64,000 bases of DNA, from assembly GCA_951799405.1 (NCBI GenBank), contig OX637363.1:6758001-6822000 (forward strand), in the 5' to 3' direction. Shown piece by piece: positions 28,421 through 38,948 of the stretch; position 1 is the first letter of the stretch, and each line of letters begins with the position of its first letter. The stretch is from Agapetus fuscipes (taxonomy: Eukaryota; Arthropoda; Insecta; Trichoptera; Glossosomatidae). The translations under genes and the position numbers were made by a program. Under the pieces are notes generated by a model that was not told where the DNA came from, did not search any database, and worked only from the letters and a program-made list of their open reading frames with translations.

Positions 28421-29904
28421 TAAGCCAACATAACCCTGGCTGGTCGGCCGTCTCTGTTCCACCTATTAAAAGATTTCCCTCCTGCCGCTGGGCGCTGTGC
28501 GAGAGGGACGTCGCGCTAGCAGAGCAAGATGGTACGAGCGAGAGGAAGCTAGCGGGCGTCGGGTTTCCCTTGTCTATGCCCTAAAATGGCCGCGCCAATA
28601 GCCCGCTCTTTCAGTCAACGGACAGGCTCGCACGAATGTTTATTCCAGAGAATAAACGATTCTTATTCCATAGCAAAATATGCATTTAACTCTGATTCAG
28701 AATATTCCAGAAAATAATCCAATTTCCGTGGTTATAGGTAGGTATTTATTTTGCTAAATGCAGGGCATCTGTTTTTCGCTGCTTAGCACACCTGGGGAAA
28801 ATTATTAGGAATCATTGCAACACAGAATTTGTAGGTAGGTGCACAGAGTAGGTATGTGAAGTATAAACTAAACGCAGCGAAAGCGTGATTAAAATAATAA
28901 ACAGAATTATTTTTTGTTGATAGAAGACAGTAGATAAAAAATGCGTTCAAATTCGCGCCATGAATTTGTTTTTACACGTGTTTTTTTATTGACAAAGAAA
29001 AATACAGATAAAAATATATAGCACTTGCAATGAATCAAATCAGAATGTATTTTGCATCGATATAATATTTTATTTAGATCGATGGTAGGTATTTTGTAAA
29101 AAATCTTATTAATATGTAAATTAATTGCGGGATGAAAAAATGAAAAGAGAGCCTATATATCGTGTATGTGAATTTCAAGTTTTTGCATAAAATATAAAGC
29201 TAAAAATGTAGAATAATTCTTTGTAAATAAAGGATCAGCGTGGAAAATGGTAATGTATATTTTTTTACTGCTTTCAAAATAGACATCATTTTTAGGACAT
29301 TTTATTGTCAGTATAACCGTTTGAACAATTTTGTTTTGGTACATTATATTTGGTCAGAAACATTCTCATTGCAAACAAAAAATAGTGTATCCGTCTAGCG
29401 CAATTATGTTTGTTAGATTGGAATCATTGTTTGCATCGTGTTTTTCAATTTAATTTCCTGATCTCAAATATTGAGAAATATTTTGCAGCGATCCTATAAT
29501 TTAGATTTCGAACAATTTATCTCAGTCCTGCAATTATAGTGCTCTAACCGACAACAACAAAAACTCAATTGTAAATCATTTTTGCGGAACGAAAAAACTA
29601 GGCCCGTGTAATTAGGCTAAGAGTGGTTATACTGAATGAAAATGGTAAACATTGTTTCAGTTTGCTTTTGAATTTGTTTACTCTCTATGAAGATGCACAC
29701 TTAATAATAACAATAAAATCTTTATTCCAGCCCAGTCACGCGGAGGGTGCAATACGTGACTAGCGATATAAACAAGAAATACATTGATCGAAAAATACAT
29801 ATAGGATAAATAGAAACAGAGAAGGAAAATATAAACACAGAAGAAAATTACATTGAAAGAAAATAAACATTGATCGAAAGAAACATAGAAGAAATAAAAT
29901 TAAG
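28421..29904. other. Unassigned intron DNA
   Basis: 28435-28610 is GC-rich, with no clear exon. The remainder is AT-rich. 29700-29760 (AATCTTTATTCCAGCCCAGT) looks like the start of an inverted retroposon tail but has no copy in the window. Confidence 0.4.
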
Positions 29905-30165
29905 ATAAGCCTTGTAGCTACTGCCACCTTTCTTTGAAGCTAGGGTGGTATTGGCAAAAGTGAACCAAGTTTTGCAGCATTAATGCTTGTCCATACGCAA
30001 ACATGTGCCAATCCGTGCTTGTACTCACGTTGCACGTGTAGTGTGTACTTTAAAAGTAAATCTCTTTCAGCCTTTTTGTCTGCAATAGGAGTGACATTGG
30101 CAGAAGTGTGCCAATTTTTACAGTATGCGTGGTCAGTCTCATACCAACTTACGAGTCTAAAAACT
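29905..30165 (-). mobile_element. Rep-C diverged copy
   Basis: On the - strand: GTTGGTATGAGACTGACCAC, CACTCCTATTGCAGAC, then a scrambled second half with a repeated GTGAACCAAG/GGTATTGGCAAAAGTG unit. It is old and rearranged. Confidence 0.65.
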
Positions 30166-30181
30166 TGAAAATTCAAGATTT

Positions 30182-30362
30182 ATATTATTCCTTGGCTGAT
30201 TGGTTGGTATTAGGCTGACCACCCATACTGTAAAAAATGGTTCACTTTGCCAATGTCACCCCTGTCTCAGGGAAGGTTGGCAAAAGTTGTACGGTTTATG
30301 TTTATTTGAGGTTTGGATTTTATTTGTAAGTACACATTCAGCATTTGTAAGCGCGAACTACA
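30182..30362 (+). mobile_element. Rep-C copy, left part, split by LINE-A
   Basis: TTCCTTGGCTGATTGGTTGG to TAAGCGCGAACTACA. It stops exactly where LINE-A begins and resumes at 33616 after it. AACTACA is duplicated at 30356-30362 and 33616-33622. Confidence 0.93.
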
Positions 30363-33300
30363 ATGAAATGTAATGAAAGAGAAACGGATAAAAGTAATGG
30401 GTGTGACAGAAACAAAAATGAAAGGGAATGGTGAGAAAGTATTAGCGAATAGTGAATTGTATATTTGGTCAGGTGTGGAAGATGGGAATGAAAGGCAGGG
30501 TGTAGGTGTGATTGTGAGTGAGTGTGTGAAGGGATGCATAGCGGGTTACCGAAGAATTTCTCCCAGGATTTTGGTTGTTAAATTCAAAATTAACAGTTTG
30601 AAACTTTTCTTGGTGACCTGTTATGCTCCTGTTGATTCAGAGTGTATGGAGGTGAGAATGAGTTTTTGGAATGAGCTGAATGCGGTTGTGCATGAAAGGA
30701 AGAAGAATGAAAACATTGTAATTTTAGGTGATATGAATGGATGGATAGGTGCGCAGAGGGATGAATGTTTGAAAATTATTGGTCCTGGTGGGAGAGGTGT
30801 AGTCAATGATAATGGGCGACATCTGATTGCTTTGTGTGCGGAGCACAGTCTTTTTGCATCGAATACTTGGTTTCGGCATAAGGATGTGCATCTGTACACG
30901 AGGCAGATTGTGGGAAGTCGCACAATCATTGACTACATCTGTGTGGATGAAAGACTGAGAGGAGCCGTAAGAGATAGCCGTGTCTACCGCGGGCCTGAAA
31001 TAGGCAGTGATCACTATCTCTTATGTGCTAAAATAATGCTTGGTGAAGTAAGAAAGAAGAAACGCAAGAAGCAAGTAAGAATGACTAGAATAAAAGTAGA
31101 AAGGCTGAATGAAGAAAATGTGAAAGAGAAGTATGTATCAGAGCTCCACAAAATTTTAAGTGTAAATGAACTTGAGAAGAATGTGTGTGGAAAAGATATT
31201 GAAAGCATGTGGAAAGATCTGAAGGAAGGAATGATTGAATGTGCTAAAAAAGTATGTGGGGTAACGAAAGGTGGAAAATTGAAAGGAGATGCCTGGTGGA
31301 ATGATAGAGTAAAAGAAGCTGTGAAAGTTAAGAAAAAGTGTTATGAAAATTGGCTGAATGATAGAAATGATAGAAAGCTAGAAGACGAATATAAGATAGC
31401 TAAGAAAATGGCAAAGACTATAATTTATGAAAGCAAGATGAATGAACAAAGAAAGATTGATGAAAGGATTAACAAAAGTTTCACCGACAGTAAGAAGGAA
31501 TTTTGGAGGTGGATCAATGCGGATAGAAATAAATCTTCTGCATTGACCACTCCGGGAGTCAAAAGTGCTGCCGGTGAGATGGTATGGGAGAATGAAGAAG
31601 TATGCAAGAGATGGAAGAACTATTTTCAAGAAATTTTTGGCCAGGGTGAAAGAAGAATTTATGAACAGACAGATGAAGAGAATGAATTGAAGATTTTGAA
31701 AGAAGAAATGAAAGTGTCTATTTCACGTCTGAAGAATGGGAAGTCTGCTGGGTTTGATGGTATAAATGGTGAAATGTTGAAAGCAGGAGGTGAATGTGTG
31801 ATAGATTGGATGTTTGAATTATGTAAGCTTTGTGTGAATGCAGGAGTAGTACCGATGGATTGGAGGAAGGCAGTCATTGTTCCCATTTACAAAGGTAAAG
31901 GGGACAAAAAAGACTGTCAGAACTTCAGACCAATCAGTCTACTCAGTATACCAGGAAAAGTCTTCTGTAAGGTGATTATAAAAAATGTGATTCTGACTAC
32001 TAGCAAAAGGGTTTCCGATATACAGTCCGGCTTTATGGCCGGTAGAGGCTGTGTTGATCAGATTTTCACTCTACGACAACTTGTTGAAAAACAATTGTCG
32101 GTGAGGGGGAAACTATTCACGGCCTTTGTGGATCTGGAAAAGGCTTTTGACTCAGTGGACAGAGGTATGTTGTGGGATGTTTTGAAAGCATACGGAGTGA
32201 ATGGAGCTCTACTCAATGCGGTGCATGCGAACTATGAGAATAGTATGGCTTGCATTCGTATTGATGGTGAGTATAGTGAATGGTTTGAAGTTTTTAAGGG
32301 TGTAAGGCAAGGATGTGTGATGAGCCCATGGCTATTTAACATAGTCATGGACAAGTGTGTTCGAGATGCTAGACTTGATGATTGTGGATTAATGATAGGA
32401 GAGAGCAAAGTAAGCGTTCTACTGTATGCGGATGATGCAGTCCTTGTATCTGATTCAGCAGTGGAATTGCAAATGATGCTCTCTAGATTGAACGAAGCTT
32501 TGAAAGGTAATAATTTGAAGTTGAATGCAAGAAAGACGAAAGTTTTGATTTTTGAAAGAGATGATGAAAATATGAATTATGAATTTAAAATTAATGGAAT
32601 GAATGTTGATGTTGTAAATGAGTTTGTATATTTGGCAAGTAAGTTTGAAAAAGATGGAAGAATGGCCGGTGAATTTGAAAGAAGAATAATGAAAGGCAGG
32701 TGTGTACTGGGTGCGACCGCTTGCATCGCCAGGAACCAAAATCTCTCAAAAAATGTTAGATTGGCGGTGCACGGTGGTATACTAGTGCCAACCTTGATGT
32801 ATGGAAGTGAAGCCTGGACGGTGAGTGAAAGGGAAATTAGTAAAGTCCATACAGTAGAAATGGACTATCTAAGAAGTATGATTGGGAAAAAACGAAGTGA
32901 CAGGGTGAGGAATGATTTTGTAAGAGAAGAATGTGGTGTAAGGGAAAGTGTGAAAGTGAAGATTAAAAGAAGTATGTTAAGATGGTTCGGGCATTTGGAG
33001 AGAATGAGTGATGAAAGATTGACTAAGAAAGTATATGTTGCTAGAATAGATGGACGTCGTGGTAGAGGAAGACCGAGAAAAGTATGGAAGGATCAAACCT
33101 CTGAAATAGCGAATGACTGGGATATCCAGAGTCATAATAAAAGGAGGACTTGTATGAAAAAGGTTATGACTCTGGATGAAATGAAAGAAGTATGCAAGGA
33201 CAGGAAGAAGTGGCGGCTAATCTGCAATGTTGATTTCTAATGTTGGTGTATTCATTTGCTACATTTTTTGCATAGGAAATTTTTGACTTTTTTTGTATAG

Positions 33301-33615
33301 ATTTCTTTGTAAGGTTTTGTTCTTTTTTATATTTAAATGTAATTTATTATTCATTCATATTCCTTGACTTATAGGTTGGTATGAGGCTGACCACCCATAC
33401 TGTAAAAAATGGTTCACTTTGCCAATGTCACCCCTGTTTCAGGGAAGGTCGGCAAAAGTTGTGGGGCTTATGTTCATTTGAGGTTTGGATTTTATTTGTA
33501 AGTACACATTCAGCATTTGTAAGCGCGAACTACACTTGTTGGTTTGTGGGCATACATCTGAGAGCTTTAAATGAATATATCCTTGCAACTTAGATTATAG
33601 ATTATTATAGATTAT
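30363..33615 (+). mobile_element. LINE-A (RTE-like), near full length, recent insertion
   Basis: A 3253-bp element bounded by the 7-bp duplication AACTACA. It contains a 955-codon ORF, a short 3' UTR (33241-33355), the Rep-C type 3' end (33356-33595) and an ATTATAG-type tail. It is 5'-truncated inside the endonuclease. It landed in an older Rep-C copy, that is, in a relative of its own 3' end. Short 3' UTR, microsatellite tail and the GRGRPRK C-terminus point to the RTE clade. Confidence 0.93.
30373..33240 (+). CDS. LINE-A endonuclease-reverse transcriptase ORF
   Basis: 955 codons without a break. Residues 1-225 are most of an APE-type endonuclease: VTETKM (11-16, metal-binding Glu), CYAPVDSE (83-90), ILGDMNGW (117-124, Asp/Asn), IDYICVDERL (186-195) and GSDHYLL (211-217, catalytic Asp-His). 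RT spans about 500-720: PIYKGKGDKKDC, FRPISLLS (518-525), FVDLEKAFDSVDR (585-597), GVRQGCVMSPWLFN (643-656), YADD (685-688). The C-terminal region has LRWFGHLERM and [10 protein letters not shown]. The first strand of the endonuclease with its catalytic Asn is missing, and an in-frame TGA lies just upstream of the ATG, so the start is a consequence of truncation. Known family role: nicks target DNA and copies its own RNA there. The intact frame suggests the family was active recently. Confidence 0.95.
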   Translation: MKEKRIKVMGVTETKMKGNGEKVLANSELYIWSGVEDGNERQGVGVIVSECVKGCIAGYRRISPRILVVKFKINSLKLFLVTCYAPVDSECMEVRMSFWNELNAVVHERKKNENIVILGDMNGWIGAQRDECLKIIGPGGRGVVNDNGRHLIALCAEHSLFASNTWFRHKDVHLYTRQIVGSRTIIDYICVDERLRGAVRDSRVYRGPEIGSDHYLLCAKIMLGEVRKKKRKKQVRMTRIKVERLNEENVKEKYVSELHKILSVNELEKNVCGKDIESMWKDLKEGMIECAKKVCGVTKGGKLKGDAWWNDRVKEAVKVKKKCYENWLNDRNDRKLEDEYKIAKKMAKTIIYESKMNEQRKIDERINKSFTDSKKEFWRWINADRNKSSALTTPGVKSAAGEMVWENEEVCKRWKNYFQEIFGQGERRIYEQTDEENELKILKEEMKVSISRLKNGKSAGFDGINGEMLKAGGECVIDWMFELCKLCVNAGVVPMDWRKAVIVPIYKGKGDKKDCQNFRPISLLSIPGKVFCKVIIKNVILTTSKRVSDIQSGFMAGRGCVDQIFTLRQLVEKQLSVRGKLFTAFVDLEKAFDSVDRGMLWDVLKAYGVNGALLNAVHANYENSMACIRIDGEYSEWFEVFKGVRQGCVMSPWLFNIVMDKCVRDARLDDCGLMIGESKVSVLLYADDAVLVSDSAVELQMMLSRLNEALKGNNLKLNARKTKVLIFERDDENMNYEFKINGMNVDVVNEFVYLASKFEKDGRMAGEFERRIMKGRCVLGATACIARNQNLSKNVRLAVHGGILVPTLMYGSEAWTVSEREISKVHTVEMDYLRSMIGKKRSDRVRNDFVREECGVRESVKVKIKRSMLRWFGHLERMSDERLTKKVYVARIDGRRGRGRPRKVWKDQTSEIANDWDIQSHNKRRTCMKKVMTLDEMKEVCKDRKKWRLICNVDF

Positions 33616-33695
33616 AACTACACGTGTTTTTTTTTTTGGGCTTGCATTTAATATGAGCTTTAAATGTTAATTTATCTTTGCAACTTAGATTAAAG
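33616..33695 (+). mobile_element. Rep-C copy, right part, after LINE-A
   Basis: AACTACACGTGTTTTTTTTT to TTTGCAACTTAGATTAAAG. It continues the copy that begins at 30182. Confidence 0.92.
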
Positions 33696-34147
33696 ATTAT
33701 ATAAAAAATTTATGAAGCTTACCATTTTGTTCCAAAAAAAGTCAGATATTATGCATTCATGTTTTCCCGATTGCAATCCGTCATAATATTCAAATCTCTT
33801 GGAATCTCGTTCGAATTTAAAAAAAAAATCAGTATTGCCAGTTGCCAGCCAGCTCTCCATTGTTTATACCTACCAGAAACAATGTTATTTACCTACCGAC
33901 ATTACTCGTATACAGCCTTGGGCCAGTATTACATTACTTTGTAGTCTGTCCGGTACTCGCTAGTCAACTTTCTATACAACGGACAAAGTCAAGGACAAAA
34001 TTCGTGATTTGTTCGTATCATTATCAAATTAGAAGTTCATTCAAAAGACTCCGTCACTGTATACAAGAGAAAATTGGTATTTGTTGTATGCGTTGACTAT
34101 TTGGCATTACACTGATGTAACCGAGTGTGGATTTTTATAATTATTCT
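33696..34147. other. Unassigned intron DNA
   Basis: AT-rich with no element or exon recognised. Confidence 0.4.
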
Positions 34148-34150
34148 AAC

Positions 34151-34393
34151 GGTGCTATTCTTAGACATTTTAGTCGTCCGTTGAGCCCACGTTTTGACAA
34201 ATTAATGATGTATTTGTATGAAGACCTGTCAATCCAAGATGGCCGCAAGTGAACAGCTGATTAGTCTTCATACAAATATTACTAAAATTTGGTAGGTAAG
34301 AACGACCGTGGTGATGAGACTTCCAGCCCAGGCATCATTAGTTTATCAAAGCGTGGGCTCAACGGGCGACTAAAATGTCCAAGAATAGCATCG
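34151..34393. mobile_element. MITE with CGGTGCTATT ends and TAA duplication
   Basis: Ends CGGTGCTATTCTTAGACATT and inverted ATGTCCAAGAATAGCATCG, with arms of about 42 bp including GAGCCCACG / CGTGGGCTC. TAA flanks both sides (34148-34150, 34394-34396), as for PIF/Harbinger-type elements. The core carries the right half of the CTGGAAGTCTCATC family. A second copy lies at 11556. Confidence 0.85.
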
Positions 34394-35479
34394 TAAGAGA
34401 ACATTAGACAGCCCGATCAGCTGTTCACGCGCGGCCATATTTTATCACGTGTTAGAAAAGACTGCTCAATTTTCATTTGATGGATGAAAATTAAAAATAC
34501 TTCAGTATTTATCTCAGTAATTCATAAAAGGAACAATGAGGTCCGCACATTTGACATGTGCGGACCTCATTGTTCAAAAAAGTTATCGACTTCCACTCCA
34601 CCGCACCACGTTCCTGAGACGAAGGCTTACTAGTTGAGCACACTAGTTGAGACAAGACTTGAGACGTTTGCCCACCGGGAAAAAGTCAAATTTGGAACTT
34701 TCCGAGTCAATTATTTTAACAATTTTCCACACCTTGTAGGGTTTTAATCAAGAATAAAAGTTCCCGATTATATCATCGATATTAATGGAGTCAGAACATT
34801 GAAAATATGAGTAAAAAATATGCTATCACTTGGCCGGTCTAGAGACAGACAGATAGTCATACCTTCAATGCAATATTACGTAGGTAGTTTGAATAAATAA
34901 TTAAGCGCTACTTCCTGTAGTAAGCATAACTGCATAGTGCATACGTTTCATCTTGTTGTAAAATAAAAAAATCCCCGATTATCGCGTTTTCAATTTTTAT
35001 TTCCTACCAGCCTGCCTACTCGTGCTATGCACGATTACGGCATTCTAGTTTAAAGTGCGGCTTCGCCAGCACACTTTACCCCTGCTCTGATGGGTGTTTT
35101 GATTTATATTTCACATAGCTGTGGATTTTTTATTATGCCGAGTAAATTTTTAAGCTGTAGATAACAGGTGATCGGATTCTTGTATGTTTACAATCACGTT
35201 AATCTTTTAGGTTTATTTTTGTTTAGATATTTAGTAAGAAAAAACGTTAAAAAATCGTTATGATAAAAGTGAAAAATGCATGTGCTTGTATAACATTGAA
35301 ATAACGTGAAACGCAACGGTAAAAGCCGCGCTACATTTATTTTTCCATTGTGTTCTCACTTTGAATATCATGTGGTTTTTTCTCTCAGCGTATTTTTTCA
35401 CGAGTTCAGTGTTGACGTTACTCAAAGGTTAAGAAAAGTCAATAACACCAGAATCCCGAGTATGAATTAAATAAAACTG
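34394..35479. other. Intron DNA, mostly unassigned
   Basis: Contains the short perfect hairpin at 34531. The rest shows no gene or shared repeat. 35030-35095 is moderately GC-rich. Confidence 0.4.
34531..34575. repeat. Perfect 20-bp inverted repeat with 5-nt loop
   Basis: GAACAATGAGGTCCGCACAT, loop TTGAC, then the exact complement. It could extrude as a cruciform or form an RNA hairpin. No copy elsewhere in the window and no Pol III signals nearby. Confidence 0.9.
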
Positions 35480-35815
35480 TTACTGTATCCTACATGCTAC
35501 ACATAAGACTGTCAGATCGGATACGAAATACCGAAATACGTAGAAAATCGGGAGTTACTGACATAGTCAAAAGAGTGGCAAAGCAGAAGTGGTCGTGGGC
35601 AGGGCATGTAGCCAGATTGAGCGAACAAAGAGTGGTAGAATAGAGACCTCGTGAAGACAAAAGAACTAGAGGAAGGCCTCTTACACGATGGTCAGATGAT
35701 ATTAAAATATTAAAAGAGTTGCTGGTGACTGGATGCAGAGAGCCCAGCACAGAGACGCCTGGAGAGATGTGGGGGAGGCCTATGTCCAGCAGTGGACAAG
35801 AAGTGGCTGACTTAG
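35480..35815 (+). mobile_element. Fragment of an RTE-type endonuclease-RT gene
   Basis: A + strand frame reads LSDRIRNTEIRRKSGVTDIV, then KQKWSWAGHVARLSEQRVVE, stop, RPREDKRTRGRPLTRWSDDI, with frameshifts afterwards (MQRAQHRDAWRDVGEAYVQQ-like). This is the C-terminal signature of the endonuclease-reverse transcriptase proteins common in insect genomes. It is a third LINE family, distinct from LINE-A and LINE-B. Confidence 0.85.
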
Positions 35816-35822
35816 TAAGTAA

Positions 35823-35985
35823 AGTAAGTTACGGTATCCAGCCGCCATTCCGCTATGGGTGGTTAGTACCGCTGTAAATTATGAAAGTGATGATTGATCT
35901 CTGAAAGTTTATTCTTTCCTATCGCACTTCTTTCATCTCTTCGACATTCATCACGTTCTTCATGCATGCTTTTCAATGCATCACT
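35823..35985 (-). mobile_element. LINE-B 3' fragment, diverged
   Basis: On the - strand it ends in GCGGAATGGCGGCTGGATAC and includes ATGAAGAACGTGATGAATGT, GAAGAGATGAAAGAAG of the last codons. Confidence 0.78.
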
Positions 35986-36009
35986 TTAGCATTTAATAAA
36001 TGAAATTAT

Positions 36010-36232
36010 TTCTGACACCGAGTGTGTCAGCAATGAATACCGGCAAGATTTACTCAGCCTTCACAATAAATGAGTACCAGCCCTTCCCGGGAGCTGGGAA
36101 ACCCCCAGTTCAAATGAAGTGGTTGGCGCAAGGCAGGCCCCTTACCTGTAAAAACAAATAGATTGCACTCGCCACCTCTTCTGGGAGAACGCGGAAAGAA
36201 GTTGCACAATATGTGTAGCTTAGTAGCGCTGT
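36010..36232 (+). mobile_element. SINE2 copy without tRNA head
   Basis: CCGGCAAGATTTACTCAGCC, GGGAGCTGGGAAACCCCCAG, GAAGTGGTTGGCGCAAGGCA, AGAAGTTGCACAATATGTGT. Confidence 0.85.
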
Positions 36233-36424
36233 ATTATAATTTAATTTTAAAGGTTTACCGCCCTTATTGTTTGAATGATATTATTTTTTGTTCCTCGGCT
36301 GATATCTCGTTAAAAGGTTCTTCTCCTTTATATGCTATTCAAATCGGTGTTTTGGAAAAGGTGGCCAGACTTTATGTTCATTTGATGACGAATTTTAAAG
36401 GAAAAAGAGCATTATTTTAAGACA

Positions 36425-36870
36425 TCGTGGCATGTGTTTTATTGGGTGTAGAAACACAAAATGGATTTGGACAAAATGACCTTATTTCGTATGACTACAT
36501 CACTGCAACCACAGATCACGCAACGTTTGACAGGACTGAAACAAATCGCTGCCTCAGTTCTTGTTTATCGTATACGCCATTGAGAAAATTTTACATGAGC
36601 AATGTTTGCATGTGTGCTGGACCAATGTGTCTTATGAAAACAAGAAATTTATTTACAAAATATTTAAAAGAACTCTCACATTATCGAGTTTTACGGTTTT
36701 TCTTAGCTCAGATTGTGTAGAATTTGATTCATAAGACAACTGCATGAAAAAGTCATATTTGACAAGATTGGCGTATACGATAAACAAGAACTGAGGGAGC
36801 GAAATGTGGGCTAAAGCATGCATCAATGCGGTAACTTAGTTTCTGCCCCTGTACGTTATTACTCAATGCT
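36425..36870 (-). repeat. Rep-G copy, split by a MITE
   Basis: On the - strand the two sides match the unbroken copies at 57550-57715 and 45115-45265: GCAGAAACT, GCATTGAT, GCCCACATTT, then CAGTCCTGTCAAACGTTGC, GTAGTCATACGAAATAAGG. Class unknown. The 97-residue + strand frame at 36427-36720 crosses the MITE and is not a gene. Confidence 0.85.
36547..36801. mobile_element. 255-bp MITE with AAAT target duplication
   Basis: Inverted ends of 33 bp starting CGCTGCCTCAGTTCTTGTTT, matched except for one base. AAAT at 36543-36546 and 36802-36805. The copies at 57620 and 45190 are uninterrupted at this point, which confirms the boundaries. It has no transposase. Confidence 0.92.
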
Positions 36871-37304
36871 GCAATCACTTCTGGGAATCACCGTTTAGTA
36901 ACGCGCGGCCATCTTGATTCTTGACTAATGGCATATTGTTTATTGACATGTCCCTGCTTTCGCAACTCTCTCTCATCTTGGCGGCAGACACTGCACTGTT
37001 TGCAGCGTGCCGTGAACTAGAGATGCGCGCTGCACTTCTTCCTGTTCTCTTATTAATCATCCTGCCAGTCTTCATCTGTTCACTGCCAGATACTCAGTTT
37101 AGACCACTTGAAAACGCTATGCTACTCTGCTAACTAAGCTGCACATAGAAAAAATTGTGTCGTCAACCGGCCGGATTGAAGCTTTCACGGCCGGTAGTTC
37201 ACATAATATTTTTTTTTCTTTCCGGGCTGTGTAGCCGTGGTCTGGTTGGTTTTTATTCCGTACAGTTTCGCCCATAGGCTTCGATGGGCATTATCAACGG
37301 TTAG
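36871..37304. other. Unassigned intron DNA with palindromic motifs
   Basis: 37168-37195 has CCGGCCGGATTGAAG and CACGGCCGG. 37220-37300 has GGGCTGTGTAGCCGTGGTCT and CGCCCATAGGCTTCGATGGG, palindrome-rich phrases that look like a dispersed element end. The 70-residue frame at 36921-37133 has no motif. Confidence 0.4.
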
Positions 37305-37570
37305 TTATTCCTTGACTGATAGGTTGGTATGAGGCTGACCACCCATACTGTAAAAAATGGTTCACTTTTTCAATGTCACCCCTGTTTCAGGAAAGGTCGG
37401 CAAGAGTTGCAGGGCTTATCTTCATTTAAGATTGTTTTTTTTTTATATTGTAGGTCCACATGCGGCATGTGTGAGCGCGAAATTATGCGTGTCTGCTTGT
37501 GGGAATGCATTTAATATGAATCTCAAATGATACATATCGCTTATATAGATAGCTTAGATTTAGATTAGCC
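37305..37570 (+). mobile_element. Rep-C copy
   Basis: TATTCCTTGACTGATAGGTT to GATAGCTTAGATTTAGATTAG, ATTAG-tailed subtype with GTCCACATGCGGCATGTG. Confidence 0.9.
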
Positions 37571-38667
37571 AGGCATGTCGATCTTCTCGGAGTTTCTGGT
37601 GTACTTGAACTGGCGTTGGCCTTTGAGTTGGAGAGAGTTTTGTTCTTGGTTGCTAAATCCAGCAGTTCTATACTAGACTGACGTTTGCTCGCTCGATGTT
37701 CTGAAGCGCTATTCTTCTAAATTCCTTCCACTTCCACTTGGGATATCAATCCAAGCCGAAGATTGCTAGCGCTTGCAAAAGAGCTCCATATATAAAAAAA
37801 AATCATACTACATCTTATTTTTGGACACGAATCACTATCTCGTCGCCTTGGGGTCTTAAAGAATTTATTAGCAGAATATTTATTAAAAGATTTATTAGCA
37901 GGATAGCGCTTCTGAATTCATTCTCTCAACGTGGTTTATTTTTCGCAAATTCATGGAAAAACATTTCATCTCACAATCATTGAGTTACATACTAAATTTC
38001 GTTTTTTTGTTTTTTAACATGACAGATCTTTTTAGTTTCACTTTCTTCACTTACCATTATGATCCGCCTGAACTTGAGTTGCAAGAAATTTCACTAAAAA
38101 ACTGAAGAATCCGTCAACTTATCCCAGGCGATTCATCACGTATACATGAATAAAGATGCAGGCGAAAGAGTTGGCAGTTTTTTGCCGGCAAATTCTGTAC
38201 GGTTTCACTCTCGTTGAAGTTCTGTACACAGCGGAGTGTTGCAAAAAAGTCTTCGAGCATCGACAGAGGCCAACGAACTCGCATTAATGTTGTGATCAGA
38301 GCCGCTAAATATAGAATCGACACCAGCAACTATTATATTAGTATATGAGGAACTTTGTTATACTGACATTATTTTGGGTTCCTTCACAATGGCGCTGAGA
38401 ATAACCGGGCTAGACTATAGAAAGCGCCTCCGATATGTTCCACAAGTTTTAACCAGTCTTGTGATTCACTCTTACATTGTTTTAACAGTTAACAGATAAA
38501 TAAATAAGTACAATATCTATCGATGCCATTTATCTAAAACGTTATAAATTGATTGTTTGAATTAATTTGCCAATAATAAAACGAAAACATTGCGATACTT
38601 TCATGAACCAATGGCGTGTAAGCAAACAGACCTAACCATTTTTAAAAGTGGTTATCTGCACCTGTGA
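37571..38667. other. Unassigned intron DNA
   Basis: No gene or shared repeat recognised over about 1.1 kb. Short frames show no motif. Confidence 0.4.
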
Positions 38668-38948
38668 AATTCGTCAATTTTATCGATCACAAGATTTATA
38701 CCGCATGCGTCTATGTTTGCACTGCTCCGGGCATAGTACGCACGCAGCAATGCTGCCACCTTTCTAGAAACATTTTCACATTCGTCCGAGCTTTTTTTGT
38801 ACACGTGGAAATGCAACTGTGAAGCTCTTTGTTCTCTTTCTAACTAATAACCATTTTCGTAAGTAGGTAGGTTGAAACAGATATATAATATCTATTTTCT
38901 TTAAAGTAATTTCCAGTCCACAGATATCATAAGTCAATAGGAAAAAGT
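38668..38948 (+). repeat. Rep-E1 copy, uninterrupted
   Basis: AAATTCGTCAATTTTATCGA, ATCACAAGATTTATACCGCA, TGCTCCGGGCATAGTACG, TTTCTAGAAACATTTTCACA, GGAAATGCAACTGTGAAG, CCACAGATATCATAAGTCA. This is the reference copy for reading the nest at 45340-46655. Confidence 0.82.

Noticed and set aside
36427..36720. 97-codon frame on the + strand
   Set aside because: It crosses the Rep-G/MITE boundary, so it is a chance frame over two elements.
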